NCBI RefSeq assembly: GCF_015277775.1 | Contig: NZ_CP063849.1 | Coordinates: forward strand, 7,765,501-7,829,500 | Source: Paludibaculum fermentans | GTDB lineage: Bacteria; Acidobacteriota; Terriglobia; Bryobacterales; Bryobacteraceae | DNA length: 64,000 bases | Direction of reading: 5' to 3' | In this document: positions 8,456-16,991 of the stretch, piece by piece | How positions within the stretch are numbered: position 1 is the first letter of the stretch | Layout of the letters: each line of letters begins with the position of its first letter | The notes under the pieces: generated by a model | The model's database searches: none | Told to the model about the DNA's origin: nothing | The model's input: the letters and a program-made list of their open reading frames with translations, nothing else | Program-made: the position numbers and the translations under genes

Positions 8456-9010
8456 ATGAGTGTCCACCCCATGAGAATCCTTGCGGTATCAGGCAGCCTC
8501 CGCGCCAACTCCTCGAACAAGGAGTTGCTCCGGGCGGCGGTCACGCTGTGTCCCACCGGGATCGACATGCTCGTCTACGAGGGGCTCGGCGCCTTGCCCC
8601 ACTTCAATCCTGATCACGACGGCGAGAATGTGGAGCCGGCCGTCACCGCTTGGCGGTCCAGTCTGAGGAATTGCGATGGCGTTGTGTTCTCCGTGCCCGA
8701 ATACGCCCACGGAGTGCCCGGTTCCCTGAAGAACGCACTGGATTGGGTAGTGGGCGGCACCGAGTTTGTGGGCAAGCCGGTTACCCTCTTCAATGCTTCA
8801 CCCCGCGGGACCTATGCCCAGGCTTCGCTGCTGGAAACGCTCACGGTCATGTCCGCGAAGGTGGTGCCGGAAGCCTCCATCACCTTGAACCCTTCCAGCA
8901 AGCCGTTCTCTGCGGACGAGATCGTGGCGAATCCCGGGCTGTCCGCCCAGTTGCGCTCGGCCCTCGAGTCCTTCGCGGCGGCCATCCGGGCGTCGAAGGA
9001 CGCACGGTAA
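8456..9010 (+). CDS. NADPH-dependent FMN reductase-family flavodoxin-like protein
   Basis: A 184-residue flavodoxin-fold quinone/azo-type reductase. The N-terminal GSLRANSSN loop binds the FMN phosphate, and VPEYAHGVPGSLKNALDW is the characteristic second flavin-binding motif of the NADPH:FMN/ChrR/ArsH-like group. An AGGA site lies about 10 bases before the ATG at 8456; a second in-frame Met at 8471 (MRILAVSG) is also possible. It is probably a quinone or xenobiotic reductase. It lies about 150 bp after the epoxide-hydrolase-like gene, beyond a hairpin, and may have its own transcript. Confidence 0.88.
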   Translation: MSVHPMRILAVSGSLRANSSNKELLRAAVTLCPTGIDMLVYEGLGALPHFNPDHDGENVEPAVTAWRSSLRNCDGVVFSVPEYAHGVPGSLKNALDWVVGGTEFVGKPVTLFNASPRGTYAQASLLETLTVMSAKVVPEASITLNPSSKPFSADEIVANPGLSAQLRSALESFAAAIRASKDAR

Positions 9011-9103
9011 CAGGAAACAGCGGCCGGAACCCGCCACGGCATCTCATTCTCATCCTGTTCTCCTGGTCTTTTCTGGCTTCCACCCGATGGGACACTGGAC
9101 GGT

Positions 9104-9583
9104 ATGACTACGAGAAGCGGGCCCCGCCCCAAGGCTGGATTCCTCAAACAACACGGACTCAGCCTCACCGCGATCGCGATTCTCCTTCTGTGGTTCGTCC
9201 TGTATCTCATCAACGACCCCAAGACACATCGCGGTTCGTACTTCGGGAACGCCATAGCCGACTGGACCGGTGTGGTAGTGACCGTAATTGCGACGAAGTA
9301 CTTCTACGAGGTCGGGTCCGCCGAGAGCAAACAGCCGGACCGCCGCTTCCGCGGCCGTGTCCTCGAGACGCTTCGGGATCATTCGCTGTCCATCTTTCTC
9401 GGGCTCACCGGCGTGGGCTGGACCGCCCTCTACCTGAAGATGGATTCCGAAGGGAAGTGGGGCCAGGTAGTCGGCAACATCGTGTCGGAGTGGACCCAAC
9501 TCCTGGGGCTGGTTCTCCTCACGAAACGCTTGATCGAAGCGAAATCAAAGGAGAGCAAAGCGAGCAGCGAGAACAACGAGTAG
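9104..9583 (+). CDS. Small integral membrane protein of unknown function
   Basis: A 159-residue protein with about four hydrophobic segments, roughly residues 18-38, 50-66, 95-112 and 125-145. The C-terminus is highly charged (AKSKESKASSENNE). The N-terminal layout, with a basic start followed by LTAIAILLLWFVLYL, resembles small uncharacterised DUF6766-like membrane proteins, but I cannot confirm membership. There is a short GGA-type site before the ATG. No function is assigned. It stands between the FMN reductase and a non-coding stretch. Confidence 0.65.
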   Translation: MTTRSGPRPKAGFLKQHGLSLTAIAILLLWFVLYLINDPKTHRGSYFGNAIADWTGVVVTVIATKYFYEVGSAESKQPDRRFRGRVLETLRDHSLSIFLGLTGVGWTALYLKMDSEGKWGQVVGNIVSEWTQLLGLVLLTKRLIEAKSKESKASSENNE

Positions 9584-9986
9584 GAGCCGCCTCGGCGAGA
9601 CTCGGCGCCGCCCGCTCGGATGAGTTTACAGCGCCGCGAGACGCTGCCCCGCATCAGAGTAAAAGGGCTTCCATCTCCTTGTGCGCGTTGAGCCTCCAGG
9701 AAACGGCCAAATCCTCACGACTGCAAAATGAGCCCCGAAGCTGCTAATCTGAACCGAAGTGTACGCTCGACAGTGTCTTGTACACATGTCTCCAGCTTGT
9801 TAACTAGCGAGTGTGCCTTGATCCGTTCGCCTCACGATCGCACCGGGTGAGCCGCTGATCCGCACTCCTGCTCCGGGCGGGTCACTTCGGATGGCGGCCC
9901 GTGGCGCCGGCAAAGGCAGTGTCAACCCCGGGTCCGGAACAGTGGCCGGCCTGCCGAACCACATCTTTGAAAGGGAAGCGAAGACA
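9584..9986. other. Non-coding region before the PQQ dehydrogenase
   Basis: About 400 bases without a convincing gene. It contains an inverted repeat with arms GTGTAC at 9759-9764 and GTACAC at 9780-9785. The following gene can be read in frame from an ATG at 9891, but residues before 9987 look non-protein-like and the signal peptide begins at 9987. Confidence 0.5.
9759..9785. promoter_or_regulatory. GTGTAC-N15-GTACAC inverted repeat, possible operator
   Basis: Two 6-base arms, 15 bases apart, about 200 bp upstream of the sugar dehydrogenase start. Short arms make chance occurrence possible. Confidence 0.25.
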
Positions 9987-11210
9987 ATGACGATGAAACT
10001 GGCGAGAGCGGCACTGCTTCTGACCTCGGCCATCTCGGCTTGGGCCCAGGTCAATGTGGGCGAACAGAAGCCCGAACCCACCCTGCCGTTCAAGCTGACC
10101 ACCACGGCCAACTTTGAACTGCCTTGGCGCATAGCCTTCCTGCCGGACGGCCGCATGCTGGTCACCGAAAAGATCGGGCCCATCTGGCTGGTCTCCGCCC
10201 AGGGCGAAAAGATCGCGGCCCTCAGCGGGACGCCGCCCGTCTATTGGCAGGGCCAAAACGGCATGCTGGGCGTCTTCGTCTCGCCGACTTACGCCGCCGA
10301 CCAGCGCATCTACATCACCTACATCGAGCCGGGTGATTACGGCGGAGGCCAGGCGCTGGCCCGCGCCAAGTTGAATCTGGGACGCGTCCCCCGCCTCGAG
10401 AACTTCGAAGTGATCTGGCGCCAGATGCCTCGCGGCAAGGGCGGCCAGGCGGGTGGCCAGATCGCCTTCTCCGCCGATGGTCAGTACATCTACATGACGG
10501 TGGGCGACCGCCAGCGCATGACGCCGGCACAGGACCCGAACCAGCCCGTCGGAAAGATCCTGCGCCTGACGCTGGATGGCAAGCCAGCCCCGGGCAACCC
10601 TAACTTCGGCAAGACCGGCGCAGCGACCATCCCGTTGATCGATCCGCCGCGTAACACCGAACTGGCCAAGACCGCGCAGCCGGTCAGCGCCTACACCTTC
10701 CCCGGACCCAACCAGACGCCGGCCGAAACCTGGGCCAGCGGCTTCCGCGCCCCCTACGGCCTCGCCTTCTCGCCCACCGGTGAATTGTGGGAGGTCGAAC
10801 ATGGCCCCCGCGGCGGCGACGAACTGAACCTGATCGAGAAGGGCAAGAACTACGGCTGGCCCCTCGTCTCCTACGGCAAGAACTACGACGAGGTGCCGAT
10901 TCCGAATCCCGACACCCGGCCCGACTTGGCGAAGCCCGTGCTCTACTGGGTGCCGGTGATCGCGCCCGGCAACCTGATGTTCTACCACGGCAAGCAGACC
11001 TTCCCACAGTGGGACGGCAGCGGCTTCGTCAGCGGCCTGGCGACGATGTCGATCACGCGCATCCTCTTTGACGGCAAGGGCGGAGCCAAGACCGCCGAGC
11101 GCTGGGAAGTAGGCAAACGCATCCGCGATGTGGAGCAGGCGCCCGATGGTTCGCTGTGGATGCTGGAAGACGCCAATCCCGGTGCGCTGATTCACGTGAC
11201 ACCCAAGTGA
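9987..11210 (+). CDS. PQQ-dependent sugar (aldose/sorbosone-type) dehydrogenase, secreted
   Basis: A 407-residue protein beginning with signal peptide ARAALLLTSAISAWAQ. The rest is a six-bladed beta-propeller of the soluble glucose/sorbosone dehydrogenase (GSDH) family: ELPWRIAFLPDGRMLVTEK, GQGGQ-like segments, a TVGDR motif, and the highly conserved FRAPYGLAFSPTGELWEVEHGPRGGDELN block split across blades (GPRGGDE near residue 270), then NYGWP. These enzymes oxidise aldoses in the periplasm with PQQ and pass electrons to a cytochrome or quinone. Start choice: the ATG at 9987 (or 9993) fits the signal peptide. The stop overlaps the GTG start of a pentaheme cytochrome (GTGA), a likely electron acceptor. 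Confidence 0.9.
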   Translation: MTMKLARAALLLTSAISAWAQVNVGEQKPEPTLPFKLTTTANFELPWRIAFLPDGRMLVTEKIGPIWLVSAQGEKIAALSGTPPVYWQGQNGMLGVFVSPTYAADQRIYITYIEPGDYGGGQALARAKLNLGRVPRLENFEVIWRQMPRGKGGQAGGQIAFSADGQYIYMTVGDRQRMTPAQDPNQPVGKILRLTLDGKPAPGNPNFGKTGAATIPLIDPPRNTELAKTAQPVSAYTFPGPNQTPAETWASGFRAPYGLAFSPTGELWEVEHGPRGGDELNLIEKGKNYGWPLVSYGKNYDEVPIPNPDTRPDLAKPVLYWVPVIAPGNLMFYHGKQTFPQWDGSGFVSGLATMSITRILFDGKGGAKTAERWEVGKRIRDVEQAPDGSLWMLEDANPGALIHVTPK

Positions 11211-11683
11211 TCCGGTCGCCCTGGAAAGTTGTTGGCCTCTTGCTGCTGGCCGTGGGACTCTACGGCCAGCAGCAGCCCATTGCATATAGTCACAAGACGC
11301 ACTTGGCGTTGGGGCTGAAGTGCAACAACTGCCACAAAAACGCCGACCCCGGCGAGGCGATGGGCTTTCCGGCCGAATCGTTCTGCATGAGTTGCCACCG
11401 GACGGTGAAGACCGGCAGTCCGGACATTCAGAAGTTGGCCGCCGCGGCCAAGGCAAAGGAACCCCTCCCCTGGGTCCGTGTCTACCGGCTCCCGACCTAT
11501 GTCTACTTCAGCCACCGCGTGCACACGACCGCCGGAACCACCTGCGAAACCTGCCACGGCCCTGTGCCCCAGCGCGACGTGATCAAGAAGGAAGTGACGC
11601 ACGACATGCGTTCCTGCATAGCGTGCCACACCGAGAAGAAGGCCCGCCAGGACTGCACGGCCTGCCACGAGGAGCGGCAGTAG
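11207..11683 (+). CDS. Secreted pentaheme c-type cytochrome (cytochrome c3/c7-like)
   Basis: A 158-residue protein starting at GTG (11207), which overlaps the TGA of the dehydrogenase (GTGA). The N-terminal VVGLLLLAVGLYGQQ is a signal peptide. Five CxxCH heme motifs are present: Cys39-His43, Cys60-His64, Cys113-His117, Cys137-His141 and Cys150-His154. Additional His residues (for example in YSHKTH and YFSHRVH) fit bis-His axial ligation. The pattern resembles class III/c7 multiheme cytochromes. Coupled expression with the PQQ dehydrogenase strongly suggests it takes electrons from sugar oxidation in the periplasm. An ATG at 11156 in the same frame would lie inside the dehydrogenase and lack a signal peptide at the right place. 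Confidence 0.9.
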   Translation: MIRSPWKVVGLLLLAVGLYGQQQPIAYSHKTHLALGLKCNNCHKNADPGEAMGFPAESFCMSCHRTVKTGSPDIQKLAAAAKAKEPLPWVRVYRLPTYVYFSHRVHTTAGTTCETCHGPVPQRDVIKKEVTHDMRSCIACHTEKKARQDCTACHEERQ

Positions 11684-11697
11684 GGAGCAAGCTCCTC
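11669..11697 (+). terminator. Weak terminator-like hairpin at the cytochrome 3' end
   Basis: GAGGAGC and GCTCCTC arms (7 bp, 15-base loop), with the first arm inside the last codons of the cytochrome, followed by a TTCATT tract. The T-tract is poor, so this is tentative. Confidence 0.3.
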
Positions 11698-12505
11698 TTC
11701 ATTCGAGCGTGGCTCGGAGCGGAGCACTCTGCAGTCTTCCACTGGATGCGCGAACGGATAAATTGGCCGGCCGTGCTTGGCGAGTTCTTCATGCGATACC
11801 GGGGCTTGTCGAAGACAGAAATCCTCCCCGCCCACCAGTTGAGACGAGGGCCATCTGTTCGTCACTTGATCCTGTCCACGCCGGAAATGGCACAGTATCA
11901 ATGACATAGGCTCGCACCTCGTCCTCCCCGGAATCGAAATCAGGTCTCGACTGTCCTGATGCCAGGCGGCATGAATGTCGATGGGACTCACCATGGCCGC
12001 GCAGGGCCGCCGCCATAATCCGCACAGAATGCCCTGCCTTGGCCCAGGCGCCCTTGCATCAGGGCGGCCGCGACAACCTCCCGTTGCGTCACTCTGCGAT
12101 TCGCAGCCATTCGCCCGCTGGGTCACTGCCCAACATGACCCGCGTGGCAAACGGCACGTCGGGCGTGTCGCTCTGCAAACCGCCGCAAAGGCACCCATTC
12201 TCGACAGCAACGAAAGGCCCGCCAGGTTTGCCAAGGAGAGCTTCGAGCAGTTGCACGAGCGTCGGGACTTCAGGTGCTGAGAACGGCACCGACTGCGTGA
12301 ATCGCCCAGGTCTTGCAGGACTTCGGAAAGTGGAGCTCTGGATATTGCGATACTACATCGCTGCAGAAAGAGGCAAATGAGACAGGCCGGGACGCCCCCG
12401 ATTCCAGGCGAAGCGCGCCTCACCGTTCGATCTCCAATGCGTCCCTCTGATCGACTCACCGCACGCCCGCGTCTCGGACCTGCTGGACCCCCAGAGCCCC
12501 CGCGC
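11684..12505. other. Gene-poor region of about 820 bp
   Basis: No confident gene. Base composition is less GC-skewed by codon position than in neighbours. Long open frames exist on the minus strand, but their translation is rich in Arg, Cys and Ser and has no recognisable domain. One short stretch at 12089-12289 on the minus strand reads more like protein and is listed separately as a possible remnant. Confidence 0.5.
12089..12289 (-). pseudogene. Possible decayed coding remnant, unrecognised
   Basis: A 66-codon open frame with balanced composition (for example PTLVQLLEALLGKPGG and DVPFATRVMLGSDPAGEW). Sequence on both sides is interrupted or changes frame, and no family is recognised. It could be the relic of a larger gene or chance. 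Confidence 0.2.
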
Positions 12506-12862
12506 CTAAGCGTTGTAGTGGGCTACCACCCGCGCCACTCTCCCGTCCGCGTTGAGCTCCATCAGTTCACCGGTGCGCGTTCCCTTCTGGTTCGTGTAGT
12601 ACAGCACCACACTCTGAATGCCCCACAGCACGTCCTCAAGCTGAAAGTGGAGCGCCGGGTAGGCTTCCAGTCCTCGCTGGAAGTAAGCTCGCAGGTTGGC
12701 CCGGCCCACCACCTTGCCGTCGGGCGTGCCCAGCAATTGGGCAGCTACCGGAGAAGTCAGCACCACGGCGTCGTCGTAGTGCGCCAGGATCCGCTCCAGA
12801 TCGTGGGCGTTCCAGGCCGCCACCCAGTCGTTCGCCAAGGCCCAGGCGTCCTCGCGCGTCAT
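12506..12862 (-). CDS. SnoaL/NTF2-like small protein
   Basis: A 118-residue single-domain cone-shaped alpha+beta fold protein. MTREDAWALANDWVAAWNAHDLERILAHYDDA is the typical NTF2-like N-terminal helix pair (shown here as family knowledge; key residues are the AWN..D....HY pattern), and ELNADGRVARVVAHYN is the typical last strands. These proteins bind small hydrophobic ligands or act as cyclases and isomerases; the specific role is unknown. It stands alone between two gene-poor stretches. Confidence 0.8.
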   Translation of the reverse strand: MTREDAWALANDWVAAWNAHDLERILAHYDDAVVLTSPVAAQLLGTPDGKVVGRANLRAYFQRGLEAYPALHFQLEDVLWGIQSVVLYYTNQKGTRTGELMELNADGRVARVVAHYNA

Positions 12863-13313
12863 TGCCCGGCTCCGGTGGGTTCGAGGTACATTCTGCGATT
12901 CTACAGCGCCCCCCTCAGCCCGGCAAACGCGACGTCAGGTGGTCCGGGCGCCGGGATGAACCGGCATCCAGCAGGGAATGCAGGCGGCCCACAGGAGATC
13001 ATTGGCGAACCACTTGCCTTGAGTCTTGCGGTGAGCGTTGTGAGGCGTGTGCCGGGTATTCTCGCGTTCTGGGAAGTCCAGTCCTGATCTTCCAGACGAA
13101 GCCCTGCGCCGCGCAAATCCTACTGCCCTGACCCCACTTCTCCCCTCAATTCTCACATTGAGGTTTCGTCATCACCGCATCCGTAACTCTTTTTTCTGTT
13201 TATTTTCAACACGACCCTCTCAAAAACGGTCCTTTTTCTCTTGACGCACCCCTTACTCTGGAATCGCGCCGGCACCCACGCCGGCCATTTTTATTTACAA
13301 GGAGATTCGCATC
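12863..13313. other. Gene-free region with low-GC tail
   Basis: About 450 bases. The first 250 show nothing recognisable. The last 130 are unusually T-rich for this genome, with runs of five or six T near 13191, 13232 and 13288, and end in the hairpin at 13268-13296 and a strong AAGGAGA ribosome-binding site before 13314. Confidence 0.5.
13268..13296 (+). terminator. Terminator-like hairpin with T-run in the leader of the 13314 gene
   Basis: GCCGGC, loop ACCCAC, GCCGGC, then CA and a TTTTTATTT tract. It ends about 17 bases before the ATG and just before the AAGGAGA site. It lies upstream rather than downstream of the gene, so it may be an attenuator, or the end of a short upstream transcript. 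Confidence 0.5.
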
Positions 13314-14021
13314 ATGGCTACCGCAGCTCAGATCAACGCCAACCAGGCTAACGCCAGGAAGTCCACCGGACCCGTCACCATCGAGGGCAAAGCCCGCTCA
13401 TCCCAGAACGCCCGCAGCCACGGCTTCACCGCCCAGCACCTCACCATCACGCCCGAAGACCGCGCCGCCTTCACGGCACTCGAGGCGTCCCTCCGCCTCG
13501 ACACCCGGCCAGCGAACTGCATCGAGGAGGAGATCTTTCACCGCATCCTCACCCACACCTGGAACCTGCGCCGCATCGAATCCTTCGAGTGCCTGATCCT
13601 TGCCGAAACGGACCCATTGGCCGAAACCAACGCCCACGACGGCCAACTGGAACGCTATGCCCGCTATCGCCGCGACCTCGAGCGCGGCCTTTACCGCGCC
13701 ATCAAGGAACTCAGCAAGCTCCAAACCGAACGCGCCGCCCTCGCCCAACAACACCCCGACGTCGTCAAAGCCGTCCGCGAAAACGTTCCCCTGGCCGAAG
13801 TCACCCGTCTGACCAGCAACACCGATGAGCTCTTCTTCTACGAAGGCTATGGCCGGCCTCGCCGCGCCCTCGAACACCTCACCACTGGCATCGACACCAA
13901 TCATCCCGACAACCAGGACCAGATCGCCGACCTCCAGTCGCTCCGCATTCCGCGAAACGAAACCAACCCGATCCGCGAAGACGGACTGCCCAATCTGAAC
14001 TACAAATTTTCGGGCCTCTAA
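13314..14021 (+). CDS. Uncharacterised protein with STGP...EGKARSSQNA..HG N-terminal motif
   Basis: A 235-residue protein. The N-terminus (INANQANARKSTGP, then EGKARSSQNARSHG) is a motif I associate with small multicopy hypothetical proteins in Acidobacteriota and Planctomycetota, and it vaguely resembles the GNxNAxKHG motif of phage and transposon DNA-handling proteins. Residues 45-140 are predicted helical and rich in charged residues (ERYARYRRDLERGLYRAIKEL). The C-terminus is polar with Asn-rich turns. There is an excellent AAGGAGA site. Function is unknown. A DNA-binding role is only an inference from the motif resemblance. It is isolated, with non-coding sequence on both sides. Confidence 0.75.
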   Translation: MATAAQINANQANARKSTGPVTIEGKARSSQNARSHGFTAQHLTITPEDRAAFTALEASLRLDTRPANCIEEEIFHRILTHTWNLRRIESFECLILAETDPLAETNAHDGQLERYARYRRDLERGLYRAIKELSKLQTERAALAQQHPDVVKAVRENVPLAEVTRLTSNTDELFFYEGYGRPRRALEHLTTGIDTNHPDNQDQIADLQSLRIPRNETNPIREDGLPNLNYKFSGL

Positions 14022-14234
14022 TCATCGCGTCCTGGCAAAGCCGCCGCGCGTCAACGAAACGAAGCCACGGACGGCCCCCTCCGCCGTTCGCGCCCCAAGC
14101 CGGAGTTCCCTCTGCTACGGATCATTGACAATTGAATCCAGAATTCGTCCTGGGCGCGGACCGGCCCTCCACGTCCACGAGACCACTGTTGGGCCTCGTC
14201 CCGGGAGAGCCGATCCATTTAGCAGGATGCCGGA

Positions 14235-16094
14235 CTACCGGCCGCGCCGCGCCAGGCCGCTCACGTCGCGCACCGCTCCACGTGCCGCGCTGGTCGTCAT
14301 CGCGGCATAGGCCTGCAGTGCGGCCGAAACCGTGCGTTGCCGCGTGGCCGGCTTCCACGCCTCCGGCCCCTTCGCTTCCATGGCCGCCCGGCGCCGGCTC
14401 AGTTCCGCCTCATCGACGGCCAGCCGGATCGACCGCTGGGGAATATCGATCTCGATCCGGTCGTTCTCCTGCACCAGCGCCAGCAGGCCGCCTTCCGCTG
14501 ATTCCGGCGACACATGCCCGATCGACAGACCCGAAGTCCCGCCCGAGAAACGGCCGTCCGTAATCAGCGCGCACTTCTTCCCCAGGCCCTTCGACTTCAA
14601 ATAGCTCGTCGGATACAGCATCTCCTGCATGCCGGGCCCCCCCCTGGGGCCTTCATACCGGATCACGACCACATCGCCGGCTCCAACCCGGTCGCTGAGA
14701 ATGCCCTCCACCGCATCGTCCTGGCTCTCGAAAATGCGCGCCGGGCCGGAAAACACCAGGTTGGACGCATCCACTCCGGCCGTCTTCACGATACAGCCGT
14801 CCTCGGCCAGGTTGCCGTAGAGCACGGCCAGCCCGCCATCCTGGCTGAAGGCGTGTTCGACGTCGCGCACGGCGCCCTCTTCGCGATCCAGGTCCAGTTG
14901 GTCATACCGCGCTTCCTGGCTGAACGCGCGCGTGGTGCGGACCCCGCCTGGCGCAGCGCGGTAGAACTGCTCCACCTCCGCGGTCTGGTTGCGGCGGACG
15001 TCCCAGCTCTCGATGGCATCGCCCAGCGTGGGCGCATGCACGGTGTAGGTGCTCCGTTGGATCAGCCCGTGCCGGTCGAGCTCCCCGAGAATGGCGACAA
15101 TACCCCCGGCGCGATGCACATCCTCCACGTGAACCTTCGCCGACGACGGAGCCACTTTGCACAGATGGGGCACGCGGCGCGACAGTCGGTCGATATCCGC
15201 CATCGTGAACGGCACACCCGCTTCCTGGGCCGCGGCCAGCAGGTGCAGCACCGTATTCGTGGAGCCGCCCATCGCGATGTCGAGAGTCATCGCATTCTCA
15301 AACGCGTGCATCGAAGCGATTTCGCGCGGCAGCACGGAGAGGTCGTCCCGTTCGTAGTAGCGCCGTGCCAGTTCCACAATCGTGCTGCCCGCCTGGCGGA
15401 ACAGCCTCTCGCGGTCTGCGTGGGTGGCGACCAGCGTCCCATTCCCCGGCAGCGCCAGCCCGAGCGACTCCATCAGGCAGTTCATCGAATTCGCCGTGAA
15501 CATGCCCGAACAGGAACCGCACGTCGGGCACGCCGAGCGCTCCATATCCATCGTCGTCTCGTCGCTGACGGCCGGGTCCGCCGCGGCCACCATCGCATCG
15601 ATCAGGTCGATCGACCGCACCAGGTCGCCCTGGCGCACCTTGCCCGCCTCCATCGGCCCGCCCGAAACGAAAATCGACGGGATGTTCAGCCGCAGCGAGG
15701 CCATCAGCATGCCCGGCGTGATCTTGTCGCAATTCGAGATGCAGACCAGCGCGTCGGCACAGTGGGCGTTGACCATGTACTCGACGCTGTCGGCGATCAG
15801 CTCCCGGGACGGCAGGCTGTACAGCATGCCGCTGTGGCCCATGGCGATACCGTCGTCCACGGCGATGGTATTGAACTCTTTCGCCACACCGCCCGCCCGT
15901 TCGATCTCGCCGGCTACCAGCAGCCCGAGCTCCCTGAGGTGAACGTGACCCGGAACAAACTCAGTGAAGGAATTCGCGATGGCGATAATCGGCTTGCCGA
16001 AATCGCCGTCCTTCATTCCGGTTGCGCGCCAGAGGCTGCGAGCGCCGGCCATATTCCGGCCGTGCGTGGTGGTTCTTGATCGATAAGCAGGCAT
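14235..16094 (-). CDS. ilvD: Dihydroxy-acid dehydratase
   Basis: A 619-residue full-length IlvD/Edd family enzyme catalysing dehydration of dihydroxyisovalerate and dihydroxymethylvalerate in valine, leucine and isoleucine synthesis. Fe-S ligands are visible in SNCDKITPG and in the [18 protein letters not shown] block (three Cys, with the second-ligand CGSCSG pattern), and the catalytic-Ser region [18 protein letters not shown] is near the C-terminus. The start ATG at 16094 ([19 protein letters not shown]) matches the family N-terminus. The C-terminus extends about 40 residues past the usual end ([24 protein letters not shown]), as in many bacterial IlvD. Monocistronic on the minus strand, divergent from the sigma factor gene. 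Confidence 0.97.
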   Translation of the reverse strand: MPAYRSRTTTHGRNMAGARSLWRATGMKDGDFGKPIIAIANSFTEFVPGHVHLRELGLLVAGEIERAGGVAKEFNTIAVDDGIAMGHSGMLYSLPSRELIADSVEYMVNAHCADALVCISNCDKITPGMLMASLRLNIPSIFVSGGPMEAGKVRQGDLVRSIDLIDAMVAAADPAVSDETTMDMERSACPTCGSCSGMFTANSMNCLMESLGLALPGNGTLVATHADRERLFRQAGSTIVELARRYYERDDLSVLPREIASMHAFENAMTLDIAMGGSTNTVLHLLAAAQEAGVPFTMADIDRLSRRVPHLCKVAPSSAKVHVEDVHRAGGIVAILGELDRHGLIQRSTYTVHAPTLGDAIESWDVRRNQTAEVEQFYRAAPGGVRTTRAFSQEARYDQLDLDREEGAVRDVEHAFSQDGGLAVLYGNLAEDGCIVKTAGVDASNLVFSGPARIFESQDDAVEGILSDRVGAGDVVVIRYEGPRGGPGMQEMLYPTSYLKSKGLGKKCALITDGRFSGGTSGLSIGHVSPESAEGGLLALVQENDRIEIDIPQRSIRLAVDEAELSRRRAAMEAKGPEAWKPATRQRTVSAALQAYAAMTTSAARGAVRDVSGLARRGR

Positions 16095-16433
16095 TCTCTT
16101 TCACTTTACGCGCTCAGGCCCTCTCCGGGCGAGGACGGCCGCTTCCGCCAACCTCGGCCCGGGAACGCAAACCCGCCGGCGGCAACGATCTCCGCGCCGC
16201 ACCTTGCCCGGCTACCTGACGAAAGGAAGCCACTCCGGCTCGGCCCAACACGCTCGGAGGCCCCGTCCGCCGGCGGCGGCGAGTCCGTCATGATGAGCCC
16301 TGGGCCGCCGGACAGCACAAGAGATGTCTCCTCGGATGGAGGCAACTGGCCGTCTTCCTTGTGTTTGCAGCATGACAATGAACGATGCCAGGGGTCAGAG
16401 GCACCTGTCTGCTAGAATGGCAATCCTTCGGAC
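16095..16433. other. Divergent intergenic region between ilvD and the ECF sigma gene
   Basis: About 340 bases with no gene. Near the sigma factor start there is a TAGAAT -10-like hexamer at 16413-16418, 15 bases before the ATG, and a CAGA...TCTG inverted repeat just upstream. No clear -35 or ribosome-binding site is visible. Confidence 0.45.
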
Positions 16434-16991
16434 ATGCCAGACAGAGATCTCACGCTACTTCTGCGCGAATGGGGCGGCGGTAGCCAATCGGCCGGGGAAG
16501 TGCTTTTCCCGCTGATCTACCAGGAGCTGCGTCAACTGGCTCGCTACCATAGCAACGCCGGCCGCCGGAACACCGTGGAACCCACGGCCCTGGTCCACGA
16601 GGCGTTTCTGGCCCTGCTCAAGGACACCAAAACCGATTGGCGCGACCGCACCCAGTTCTATGCCTTCGCGGGCGTCGTGATGCGCCGCCTTGTCGTCGAC
16701 GCCGCGCGGCGCAGGAAGGCCGCCAAAAGGGGCGGTGACGCGGAGCGCATCGAGTTCGACGATTCGCTGGAGGTGCGGGCCGGAGGGATGGACTTCGAGG
16801 CATTGGACGAGGCGCTCACCCGGCTGGCTGCCCTCGACGAACAACAGGCGCGCATCGTGGAGCTTCGCTTCTTCGCCGGACTCACGGTGGAGGAGACGGC
16901 CGAGCATCTCGGCGTGTCCCCCCGCACCGTGAACCGGGAATGGGGTATGGCGAAGGTCTGGCTGGCCGATCAACTGCGCGCCGAACGCTGA
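16434..16991 (+). CDS. ECF-type RNA polymerase sigma factor (TIGR02999-like acidobacterial subgroup)
   Basis: A 185-residue sigma-70 family protein. Region 2 is visible around residues 15-90 (LFPLIYQELRQLARYHS, ALVHEAFLALL, FYAFAGVVMRRLVVDAARRRKAAKRGG), and region 4 helix-turn-helix around 130-175 (RIVELRFFAGLTVEETAEHLGVSPRTVNREW). This subtype is very often found next to a TPR-tailed Ser/Thr kinase in Acidobacteriota, as here (17945). No anti-sigma gene is nearby, so activity may be controlled by the kinase. The 3' end overlaps the convergent PEP-CTERM gene by 22 bp. Confidence 0.93.
   Translation: MPDRDLTLLLREWGGGSQSAGEVLFPLIYQELRQLARYHSNAGRRNTVEPTALVHEAFLALLKDTKTDWRDRTQFYAFAGVVMRRLVVDAARRRKAAKRGGDAERIEFDDSLEVRAGGMDFEALDEALTRLAALDEQQARIVELRFFAGLTVEETAEHLGVSPRTVNREWGMAKVWLADQLRAER

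Noticed and set aside
9882-11456. 524-codon minus-strand open frame
   Set aside because: Antisense to the PQQ dehydrogenase; composition is that of a shadow frame and the plus strand has clear homology.
11503-12459. 318-codon minus-strand open frame covering the gene-poor region
   Set aside because: Overlaps the cytochrome gene and has an Arg/Cys/Ser-rich translation with no domain. Only the balanced segment at 12089-12289 is kept as a weak relic.
12935-13156. 73-codon minus-strand open frame upstream of the 13314 gene
   Set aside because: No family match; it ends in the region before the leader hairpin and may be chance.
13180-13260. T-rich tract as a possible mobile-element end
   Set aside because: No inverted terminal repeats, target duplication or transposase found; more likely part of a promoter or leader region.
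14514-16079. 521-codon plus-strand open frame inside ilvD
   Set aside because: Antisense shadow of ilvD, which has full family motifs.
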